DNA of 26,600 nt, from IMG/VR virus record IMGVR_UViG_3300042519_000922, positions 1 through 26,600 of that record. The stretch is one strand, 5' to 3'. The position numbers were made by a program, and so were the translations under genes. This document shows, piece after piece, positions 20,879 through 26,600 of the stretch. Source of the DNA: a virus. Under the pieces are notes generated by a model. The model searched no databases. It saw only the letters and a list, made by a program, of their open reading frames with translations, and was not told where the DNA came from. Position 1 is the first letter of the stretch. Each line of letters starts with the position of its first letter.

Positions 20879-22019
20879 AATTTTCTTCCTTGTATAAATC
20901 TTTAAAAATTGCTCTGCTGTCTAATTTACGACGTTGATCCATGTCTGCTATTTTTTCAAACGATCCTGTTAAATCTTTTTCAAAAGGCTGATCCAAATGT
21001 TTCAGCATGTTTTGATATCCATTTTCTAACAAATAACCCGGGTGTTTGGCAATACGGTCAGACAATATCTTCTTCACTGAGTTTAACACACTCTCTGGCA
21101 AATGTCTAATATTTAGGTATGGCGGTCCGATCAACGCACCAATTATAAAACTGTTGTTGTGGAACCCTTGACCGGACAAATAATCCACACATTCAAAAAT
21201 ACTAAAATGATTCAATAAGAAATGCAACATATTGAATGATATCTTATGGTCAAGTTGTTTGATAATGTTTAAATTGTTTACAAAATCTTGCCATACTCCG
21301 CCATACCTTATATATTCGTATTCGGATTCTATGGTCTCTGCACTCACAATCCAGTGTACATTTTTAAATTCACAAGCCAACCCAAATATGCGTGTGTCAA
21401 CTTTGCTGAGATTGGTGTTGATTCGGAGATTAACATTTGGATTGACTCGTTTTAATAGTTCAAGGAACTCTAAATTTTCTTTCATCAACAATGGTTCGCC
21501 GCCAGCCAAGTACACATGTTTCAACTGTGTTGCACGTTCAAAAATATATTGTTTAAACTTTTCAACTTGTTGATCCCTGGGAGTCAATATTAAAACTTCA
21601 TTCTCGCTGGCCCATTTGCTACTAAATTCTGGGCCGCAGTATACACAGGCAAAATTACACAAATTACTCCAACGTATGTCCACAGTATGCAAGTCAAAGT
21701 TGTTTGTGTCATACAATGTGTTGTCAACATCACGCAGTTCTTTGAGATAGAACACACGATCGCTGATGATGTTGAAATTGTTTTTGTCCGTTTCTAAATC
21801 ATAACAAGGATTGCATCGAGCAAACTTTTGTCCTGCTTGCATGTCTGCTTTGATCAGATAGTCACGGCCAAGTATTTGTTCTATGTCGTTGTCTTGTATG
21901 TTGCCAATGGGTTCAGCACTACGTATGCAATTTTTAACTGTGCCGTCAAAGTTGTACATGATACTGGTCCAGGGCACTGGACAAAATGCTCGATTGGTCA
22001 GATATTCTCGACTGTTCAT
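20862..22019 (-). CDS. Twitch-type radical SAM enzyme, 385 aa
   Basis: The radical SAM cluster is CNFACVYCGP (C121-x3-C125-x2-C128), with GGEP at about 168-171. Four further cysteines precede it, C13 and C31, then C69 and C72 (RCNPC), in the arrangement of a SPASM/twitch auxiliary iron-sulfur site placed before the core. I recall related phage proteins annotated as twitch-domain radical SAM; reaction unknown. SPASM/twitch enzymes usually modify peptides or sugars. ATGA overlap joins it to the short-chain dehydrogenase; the 3' end overlaps uvsX. Confidence 0.8.
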   Translation of the reverse strand: MNSREYLTNRAFCPVPWTSIMYNFDGTVKNCIRSAEPIGNIQDNDIEQILGRDYLIKADMQAGQKFARCNPCYDLETDKNNFNIISDRVFYLKELRDVDNTLYDTNNFDLHTVDIRWSNLCNFACVYCGPEFSSKWASENEVLILTPRDQQVEKFKQYIFERATQLKHVYLAGGEPLLMKENLEFLELLKRVNPNVNLRINTNLSKVDTRIFGLACEFKNVHWIVSAETIESEYEYIRYGGVWQDFVNNLNIIKQLDHKISFNMLHFLLNHFSIFECVDYLSGQGFHNNSFIIGALIGPPYLNIRHLPESVLNSVKKILSDRIAKHPGYLLENGYQNMLKHLDQPFEKDLTGSFEKIADMDQRRKLDSRAIFKDLYKEENYGKTI

Positions 22020-22564
22020 GGATAATTTACACCCAGTGATAACTCACTGACTTCTAAATTAGGGCCAGCAGTATCCAATATATGCACAACAGTTTTTGCC
22101 CATTCATCAACATCAGCATATGGTATGGGACTAACCTGCCCCGGTTGTGTAGCAACTGCACCCGGTCTGATTAAAACAAGTTTGGGCCAATCTTGCAAGT
22201 GTTGCAATTGATAGTGTGCTTGTTCTAATGTTACTTTTTGATTTCTGTATTCAATCATGTCCAATCCTGGCAGTGTACTCACTGGTTGCGAAGCCATAAT
22301 GGTGCTGATGTTTATGATACGTTTGCCTGCTTGGCCTTTCCACAATCTATACATTTCAAATAGCAATTCTGTTTGTGCAAATCCAGCCTGTGCATTGTTT
22401 ATGAACACATCACAAGGTTCAATATTCAACGCTATTTTAGGAATGTTTCTGATGTTGTGTCCATGTCGTTTGCTGAGACCAACAATTTCATGTCCTTGTG
22501 CCTGATACACTTTGGTTAATGCTTGCCCAATACCTGCACTGTGCCCAGTTATTGCTATTTTCAT
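22016..22564 (-). CDS. Short-chain dehydrogenase/reductase (SDR), 182 aa
   Basis: ATG 22564 overlaps the preceding stop (ATGA) and the gene ends in another ATGA. TGHSAGIGQ (residues 6-14) is the Gly-rich NAD(P) site, NNAQAG (near 55) the NNAG-like motif, ISTIMAS the strand with catalytic Ser, and YRNQK the Tyr-x-x-x-Lys pair. The protein is shorter than usual SDRs (240-260 aa), missing part of the C-terminal substrate region. It probably reduces a carbonyl or epimerises a nucleotide sugar together with the two radical SAM proteins that flank it. Confidence 0.82.
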   Translation of the reverse strand: MKIAITGHSAGIGQALTKVYQAQGHEIVGLSKRHGHNIRNIPKIALNIEPCDVFINNAQAGFAQTELLFEMYRLWKGQAGKRIINISTIMASQPVSTLPGLDMIEYRNQKVTLEQAHYQLQHLQDWPKLVLIRPGAVATQPGQVSPIPYADVDEWAKTVVHILDTAGPNLEVSELSLGVNYP

Positions 22565-23529
22565 CTGTAGTAATCCCATAATTTAATACCACGTAACTGA
22601 TCTTGTGCCAATGTAAATAATTGCAGTTCGACGGTGTTGTCCTTGCCCTGGGCCACAATAGATTTGAGTTGATCAGGAACGTCCGCAGTTCTTGTCAAAT
22701 GATTACTGTGCTTTACACTCAACACCGACGGATTTTCTAACAACGCCCAAGAATTTTTTAAATTATGTTGTTGTACATAAGAAAAAATATTCTTTAGATC
22801 ACCAATGTTCAATGCACTTACTGTGGTCCATGTGTTCAAATCTATGTTCATGCGTTGATATGTCAGCAAGTTGTGTTCAAACTCTTCCCACACAATAGGC
22901 CAGCGAATGTAATTGTGCTTTCGACCAATTCCGTCCAAACTCACTGTGACTGTGACTTGTATGCCGCGTTTAGATAATTCTTCAACTTCAGTCATTAATA
23001 CAGAACAGTTGGTGTTAATCCTGACACTGGCAACATTTTCTGGAATGTTTTTTAGTATGTGACGATAATTTTTACTGGCACTGGGTTCTCCACCGTTGAT
23101 GTCCAAATGCACCACACGATCCAAAGGCAGTGACCAAAAGTGATTACTGTTGTCGACCCGCACATAATCTCGAGACTGCAAACTGCCAATTTTTGTACTC
23201 AAATTTTCATTGCAAGTTTGGCATGCACTGTTACAAACATTGTCTAGCACACCTCCTACAGTCAAGTAGTCCTGGCGAGTTTGTTTTTGATCAAACTCCA
23301 CAGCATTGAGTCTGATGCTGATGTTGCTGACTTGTTCTGTTTGTTTGCATCTAACACATTCACTGGGCCAGATACCTTTGTGAAAACTCAATTTGGTATT
23401 TCTTAACCAAAGGCTTTGTTCCATTTCTTCCAATGAAGAAAATTCTGGTGCTTGAGTCATATGTCCACAGCGGCTCACTGTGCCGCTGGGGTTGAATCTT
23501 ACAAAATGATCAAGTCTTGGGCAATACAT
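22561..23529 (-). CDS. Twitch-type radical SAM enzyme, second copy, 322 aa
   Basis: Core cluster CNSACQTCN (C99-x3-C103-x2-C106) and GGEPSASK downstream, with an N-terminal C3/C21 and C58/C61 auxiliary pair. The layout parallels the first twitch enzyme (auxiliary cysteines before the core), so the two are likely homologues. Likely electron-transfer or peptide/sugar modification; substrate unknown. ATG 23529 lies 20 bases inside the sulfotransferase-like gene. The four genes from 24136 down to 20862 (sulfotransferase-like, this enzyme, SDR, twitch enzyme) overlap in series, so one pathway is plausible. Confidence 0.75.
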   Translation of the reverse strand: MYCPRLDHFVRFNPSGTVSRCGHMTQAPEFSSLEEMEQSLWLRNTKLSFHKGIWPSECVRCKQTEQVSNISIRLNAVEFDQKQTRQDYLTVGGVLDNVCNSACQTCNENLSTKIGSLQSRDYVRVDNSNHFWSLPLDRVVHLDINGGEPSASKNYRHILKNIPENVASVRINTNCSVLMTEVEELSKRGIQVTVTVSLDGIGRKHNYIRWPIVWEEFEHNLLTYQRMNIDLNTWTTVSALNIGDLKNIFSYVQQHNLKNSWALLENPSVLSVKHSNHLTRTADVPDQLKSIVAQGKDNTVELQLFTLAQDQLRGIKLWDYYR

Positions 23530-24136
23530 GTTTTATAATATCTGGATAGTTATCTTTGTAATATTGCATTAGTTCAGTCCAGGTCAATTCTTGTCCTGCT
23601 AGATTCAACAATATTTGATCTAAAAATAACCAAAAATCTAACTCTGAATTGTTTTCAAATAATTTTTTTATAAATTCTGGAGTTGGTCTAACAATATCAG
23701 CATCACTGTCAAACTCAACTATATTGGAGAAATCTTTAAAATTTCTAAAACGTATTTTTGCATCTTTGTGCAGGTATTGACTGAGATTTGCCAACCAATG
23801 AAATTGCGGTAAGTAATGCCGATTTAAAAATTTATACCGACGTGCAAACCAAAATGCAGTGTTGTAATCTAGTTCAGGATGATCTCGTTGAAGATGCTGT
23901 AGATAAGTGTTGACTCCGCTGATATATCTGGTTCGCGGGTTTCGTACATACACATCTACATAATCAAGATCTGTTATTTGTTCATTGAACATTGTCATGA
24001 GATTGTTCAATGCTCTTTGAACTCGTAAACTGCTGCTTCCGTTTTTTTGAATTAAGTAAACCCATTGATTGTGAAGTGGTACATGTACCACTTCACATAG
24101 TTCTGGAAACAGCTCTGTATCCAGAGCTGTCTTCAT
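23510..24136 (-). CDS. Sulfotransferase-like protein, 208 aa
   Basis: YLIQKNGSSSLR (residues 27-38) resembles the 5'-phosphosulfate-binding loop (PKNGSSSL) of carbohydrate sulfotransferases, and VRNPRTRYISGV (64-75) the 3'-phosphate-binding loop (R-x-P-x-x-R-x-x-S). The predicted reaction is sulfate transfer from PAPS to a sugar. The start of the gene overlaps the gp32 stop (TAATG), so it may be translated by coupling to that highly expressed gene. Two perfect inverted repeats lie within its first 70 bases. The gene is AT-rich compared with gp32, suggesting acquisition. Confidence 0.72.
   Translation of the reverse strand: MKTALDTELFPELCEVVHVPLHNQWVYLIQKNGSSSLRVQRALNNLMTMFNEQITDLDYVDVYVRNPRTRYISGVNTYLQHLQRDHPELDYNTAFWFARRYKFLNRHYLPQFHWLANLSQYLHKDAKIRFRNFKDFSNIVEFDSDADIVRPTPEFIKKLFENNSELDFWLFLDQILLNLAGQELTWTELMQYYKDNYPDIIKHVLPKT
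24070..24097. repeat. Perfect 28-bp palindrome inside the sulfotransferase-like gene
   Basis: Left arm TGTGAAGTGGTACA is the exact reverse complement of the right arm TGTACCACTTCACA with no loop. It encodes residues around CEVVHVPLHN. As RNA it would form a very stable hairpin; as DNA it could be a symmetric protein site. Confidence 0.92.
24109..24130. repeat. 9-bp inverted repeat next to the start codon
   Basis: ACAGCTCTG (arm) and CAGAGCTGT flank a 4-base loop (TATC on the plus strand). It begins 6 bases after the ATG, 11 bases before the 28-bp palindrome. No T-run follows, so it is not a typical terminator. Confidence 0.88.
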
Positions 24137-25131
24137 TACTTGGCTTGACGGCTACGGATCATGGCCAGGATGTCCTGGGCATTTTGTCCTGATGCTGCAG
24201 GCTTGGCCACTGGTGCGGCTGCTGTAGGTGTGTCGTCTTCGTCAAAGTCACTTGCGGGTGCGGGTGCAGCCACTTTGAGTGCAGGCTTGGCTGCTGGTGC
24301 AGGAGTGTCCTCATCCGCATGTGCGGCTCCGGCACCACCCGGTGCTTGAACACCAGCAGGACGGAAGTATTGACCCCAGCGTTCTGTGTCGTAAGGTTGT
24401 CCATCTACTGAAGCTTCAAACATCTCTTTGATCACCTTCAACTCCACGTCGCCGGGTTTCTTGGGCAAGAATGTGCTCAAGTCAAACAAGCCATGTGTGG
24501 CAATTGCCGCTTGTTCTGCTTCGGTCAATGCTGATTCCTTACGTGCCCACTTTGATGTTGAGTAGTCAGCAAAGCCACCTTTGGCAGTTTTACTAACTCG
24601 GAAGTCCAAACCACGCAGGGTGTCTGTGGGCATTTCTTCCAGTTCAGGATCCATCAGCGCACCTTTGATGGTGGCAAAGATTTGTGGTCCGATAATGAAA
24701 CGTCGGATAGGATTTTCCGGAGTCTTGTCTTCGCTTAGTGGGTTCTCACGCACAAAGCCTTGGAAGATGTAACTGCGTTTCTTCCAGTATTTGCGACCCA
24801 TTTCTTCAAGGCTCTTGTCCTTGAACCAGGTGCGTACTTCTGCCAAGATAGGACAGGCTTCGCCCCACATTTCCACACAAGGTACTTGCACGTACACTTG
24901 TTTGGAATCCCCTTCGCCTTTGATGCCAGCAAAAGGCAAACGAATCATTGCTCGTTCTTGCCAGAAAAATGTGTTTTTTGTATTTGCATCGGGAAGGAAT
25001 CGCAGTGTTGTACTTTGCCCTTCTTCCATGTTCCAATGTGGATAAATTGAATTGTCTCCACCGGTGGATTGCCCACCTTTGTTGCCCTCTGCTGCCTGTA
25101 GTCTTGCTCTGATTTCTGCTAATGATGCCAT
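24136..25131 (-). CDS. 32: Single-stranded DNA-binding protein (gp32), 331 aa
   Basis: The core resembles T4 gene 32 protein as found in marine T4-like phages: FFWQERAMIRLPFAGIKGEG, QVPCVEMWGEACPILAEVR and YWKKRSYIFQGFVRENP near residues 55-131. Only C85 and C93 remain where T4 has four zinc ligands (one His and three Cys), so zinc binding may be lost or altered. An Ala/Pro/Asp linker precedes the acidic C-terminal tail (residues 265-331, SDFDEDD), which usually contacts UvsY, UvsX and the helicase. It coats ssDNA in replication and recombination. A strong AAGGAG site, a long leader and a consensus promoter precede it. Confidence 0.93.
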   Translation of the reverse strand: MASLAEIRARLQAAEGNKGGQSTGGDNSIYPHWNMEEGQSTTLRFLPDANTKNTFFWQERAMIRLPFAGIKGEGDSKQVYVQVPCVEMWGEACPILAEVRTWFKDKSLEEMGRKYWKKRSYIFQGFVRENPLSEDKTPENPIRRFIIGPQIFATIKGALMDPELEEMPTDTLRGLDFRVSKTAKGGFADYSTSKWARKESALTEAEQAAIATHGLFDLSTFLPKKPGDVELKVIKEMFEASVDGQPYDTERWGQYFRPAGVQAPGGAGAAHADEDTPAPAAKPALKVAAPAPASDFDEDDTPTAAAPVAKPAASGQNAQDILAMIRSRQAK

Positions 25132-25224
25132 AGTTTTTTCTCCTTAATAAGTTGCCTATGTTATGTTGCCTATCTAAATGTTTAGATCTTAGTTGCCTGT
25201 GACACAAACAAAAAAACGCAAACA
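25132..25224 (-). promoter_or_regulatory. gp32 5' leader with repeated AGGCAAC elements (candidate autoregulatory operator)
   Basis: On the minus strand the leader holds AGGCAAC three times (25192-25198, 25165-25171 and 25151-25157 on the plus strand as GTTGCCT), a 16-bp near-palindrome ATCTAAA-TG-TTTAGAT (25172-25187), a T-rich stretch near 25208-25220, and AAGGAG (25140-25145). T4 gp32 represses its own translation by binding its unstructured A/U-rich leader beside a pseudoknot; a comparable role is inferred here. No coding frame was found in this gap. Confidence 0.55.
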
Positions 25225-25231
25225 CTGTAGT

Positions 25232-25260
25232 AGTATATGCGCTTTTTGTCTACGTGTCAA
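25232..25260 (-). promoter_or_regulatory. Sigma-70 promoter for gene 32
   Basis: TTGACA (25255-25260, perfect), 17-base spacer, TATACT (25232-25237, 5/6) on the minus strand. The expected transcript start near 25225 gives a leader of about 95 bases. The spacer and -10 also lie in an imperfect CGCA...TGCG inverted repeat followed by T-runs on both strands, which might act as a weak terminator for the gene upstream. Confidence 0.8.
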
Positions 25261-25263
25261 GTG

Positions 25264-25270
25264 TATTTAT
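25264..25270 (-). promoter_or_regulatory. Candidate late-type promoter element (ATAAATA)
   Basis: ATAAATA upstream of the gene-32 promoter on the minus strand, as in T4 where gene 32 has both early/middle and late starts. Single short motif, so only suggestive. Confidence 0.3.
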
Positions 25271-25271
25271 G

Positions 25272-26600
25272 TCATCTGAGCAAAGCCAGTGATTTTATTC
25301 TTGCCAGAAGTGCATCGCCTTCTTGTGATTGGGTTTCTTTGCCTTCGTAGTAGGCACCGGTCATTGCACTGTTGCTGTTAATTGGATCATCGTTGCTGTT
25401 TTCTGCCATGTTGCCACGGGTTCGGTTTCTCAACTGTGCCAGTTGCTGGAATATAGATGATTTCTGATTGCGAGTATCTATTTGATCTGATGGTGCTGGA
25501 ACTTCTGCAGATGGTTCTGGTCTAAAGTTAGGCAATCTTGCACTTGGGCTTGATCCCAGTTTTGCTCGAGGCAAAGAATAATCTACTCCGGGTTCGGCTG
25601 CTACATCTGCTGGAGCATCAGGTGCTGTTGGTGCTGTTGGTGCTGTTGGTGCAGTAGGTGCTGTTGGCGTGATTTGTTGTGTGCGTCTTTTTACAAAAGC
25701 CACTGGATCTTGTTGATATTCTAGATCCGTGAGTTTGTCTTGCAAGTACTGTTGATTACGCTTTTCTAAATCAGCATCCAGTGCAGCCTTACGTGCCACA
25801 TAGCCTGTTTCTGCATCTTTTTTCAGTGCAGGCAATTTGGCCATGTCTGCAGGTGTGTTGAGTCCGTGCTTGCTGGCTAGGAATCGTTGACGCATCAAGT
25901 CATCTTGACTCATGCCCGATTTGCTCAACAAATCTTCTAGTTCGTCAAATTCGTTGTTGTATCCACCTCTGTAGTCTGGATCATACACACCTTCGTCCAT
26001 GGTTAGATCAACATGAGCCACTGGGGAATGTGAGGTACTGTCACCAGGCTCAAGTGGAGACAACTCATTGTGCTTACGTGGCTGCATTGGATTGATTAGT
26101 TTTTTTCCTGCTGGCAAATCTTCAAAGTCAGGACCAAAGCCACGGATTTCAACATGTGGAATACTATCACCCATGCTGTTTGCTGGTGCTGGATTTACAA
26201 CACCTCGACCTGAACCTGCAACGCTTTTGGTGCGTGGCGTATCCAGATTCTGGACCGGACGAGACGGACGAGACGGACGAGGTGGTACAGTTTGCGATCT
26301 GCTATCCTCATACATGCCGCCACATTCAGCCAGGCCGTGTTCTGGGCAGTAAGAACCTTCCATGGTCATGTTGCATGAACCTTCGCTCACAGGCATGATA
26401 ATTGGACTGATTAGATTTTCATTGATGCCAAGATCACTGGCAAATCTATCTGCTACCCACTCATGAGGATCGCCTGTGCGAGCCTTCTTTGTACCATAGG
26501 GCATGTCATCAAAGTAATAGTCATACAACACATCATACAAATCGTCACTCATGTCTCCAGTTTCGGTAAAATCTTTGATGTCCCGACGGAAACGATCTTG
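25272..26600 (-). CDS. Long low-complexity phage protein, 5' end beyond the window
   Basis: The minus-strand frame is open to the right edge; ATG 26552 is in frame, but the preceding residues (DRFRRDIKDFTETGD) look like protein, so the real start is probably outside. It shows an N-terminal conserved-looking part (LYDYYFDDMPYGTKKARTGDP), a Cys/His cluster (C-x8-C-x2-H-x4-C, in GSCNMTMEGSYCPEHGLAEC), long Pro/Ser linkers, a charged helical section (QRFLASKHGLN...KKDAETGYVARKAALDADLEKRNQQYL), five Thr-Ala-Pro repeats and a short C-terminal helix. The layout suggests a multidomain scaffold with flexible linkers; function unknown. At least 426 residues. Confidence 0.7.
   Translation of the reverse strand, partial: QDRFRRDIKDFTETGDMSDDLYDVLYDYYFDDMPYGTKKARTGDPHEWVADRFASDLGINENLISPIIMPVSEGSCNMTMEGSYCPEHGLAECGGMYEDSRSQTVPPRPSRPSRPVQNLDTPRTKSVAGSGRGVVNPAPANSMGDSIPHVEIRGFGPDFEDLPAGKKLINPMQPRKHNELSPLEPGDSTSHSPVAHVDLTMDEGVYDPDYRGGYNNEFDELEDLLSKSGMSQDDLMRQRFLASKHGLNTPADMAKLPALKKDAETGYVARKAALDADLEKRNQQYLQDKLTDLEYQQDPVAFVKRRTQQITPTAPTAPTAPTAPTAPDAPADVAAEPGVDYSLPRAKLGSSPSARLPNFRPEPSAEVPAPSDQIDTRNQKSSIFQQLAQLRNRTRGNMAENSNDDPINSNSAMTGAYYEGKETQSQEGDALLARIKSLALLR
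25621..25665 (-). repeat. Five 9-bp repeats encoding (Thr-Ala-Pro)5
   Basis: Unit GGTGCTGTT three times, one variant GGTGCAGTA, then GGTGCTGTT on the plus strand. Likely a flexible linker in the low-complexity protein; prone to length variation. Confidence 0.85.
26257..26283 (-). repeat. Three 9-bp repeats encoding (Arg-Pro-Ser) units
   Basis: Unit GGACGAGAC twice, then GGACGAGGT on the plus strand. Gives the RPSRPSRP linker. A second repeat tract in the same gene. Confidence 0.8.

Noticed and set aside
24806-25225. 139-residue minus-strand frame overlapping gp32 and its leader
   Set aside because: It is out of frame with gp32, crosses the promoter-leader region, and is rich in Arg/Gln/Cys as expected for an off-frame reading.
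25205-25254. Imperfect CGCA...TGCG hairpin with T-runs as a terminator for the 25272 gene
   Set aside because: Stem is only 4-5 bp with a long loop and overlaps the -10 of the gene-32 promoter; kept only as a remark.
1-26600. tRNA genes, CRISPR arrays, insertion sequences, integrase or attachment sites
   Set aside because: No cloverleaf-like segment, regularly spaced repeat-spacer array, transposase or integrase motif, or terminal inverted repeat was noticed in either strand by eye.

Overview
The window looks like part of a T4-like myovirus (marine, cyanophage/pelagiphage-type) genome, not a bacterial chromosome. The anchors are a UvsW helicase (5026-6495), a UvsX recombinase (19823-20878), a gene-32 single-strand DNA-binding protein (24136-25131) and a UvsY-like protein (17092-17544). 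Genes are packed with almost no spacing: ATGA, GTGA or TAATG stop/start overlaps occur at most junctions. No tRNA, rRNA, integrase, transposase or CRISPR array was seen. The host is not identifiable from this sequence. AGGAG ribosome-binding sites and TTGAC-N17-TATAAT promoters indicate an ordinary sigma-70 bacterium.

Layout. (1) 47-3387: conserved small phage proteins of unknown role, including a very compact DnaE-like polymerase-core relative that is split by a +1 frame change. (2) 3411-5029: an arginine-methyltransferase-like enzyme and an SGNH-hydrolase-like protein, coupled to uvsW. (3) 5026-8525: uvsW, a UUCG-loop terminator, a 30-residue membrane peptide, an AAA ATPase and three small early-type genes. 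These are driven by three near-identical sigma-70 promoters, two of which lie in an 80-bp direct repeat. (4) 8526-16971: a surface-polysaccharide island with three GT-A-like transferases, five KpsC/KpsS-like paralogues, an FkbM methyltransferase, a second methyltransferase and a cytidylyltransferase-cupin fusion. Its central block (10104-13117) is on the + strand. (5) 16968-25131: the recombination genes uvsY-like, uvsX and 32, with cargo at the junctions: a B12-type radical SAM enzyme plus a beta-rich partner, two twitch-type radical SAM enzymes flanking a short-chain dehydrogenase, and a sulfotransferase-like protein. (6) 25272-26600: the 3' part of a long low-complexity protein that runs off the right edge.

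How the parts may work together: the core genes form the recombination-dependent replication machinery (gp32 coats ssDNA, a UvsY-type mediator loads UvsX, UvsW remodels branches). The accessory genes look like an enzymatic toolkit that builds or decorates a glycan or another small acceptor. That last step is inference from families and gene order. All family calls come from reading motifs by eye; no database search was run.
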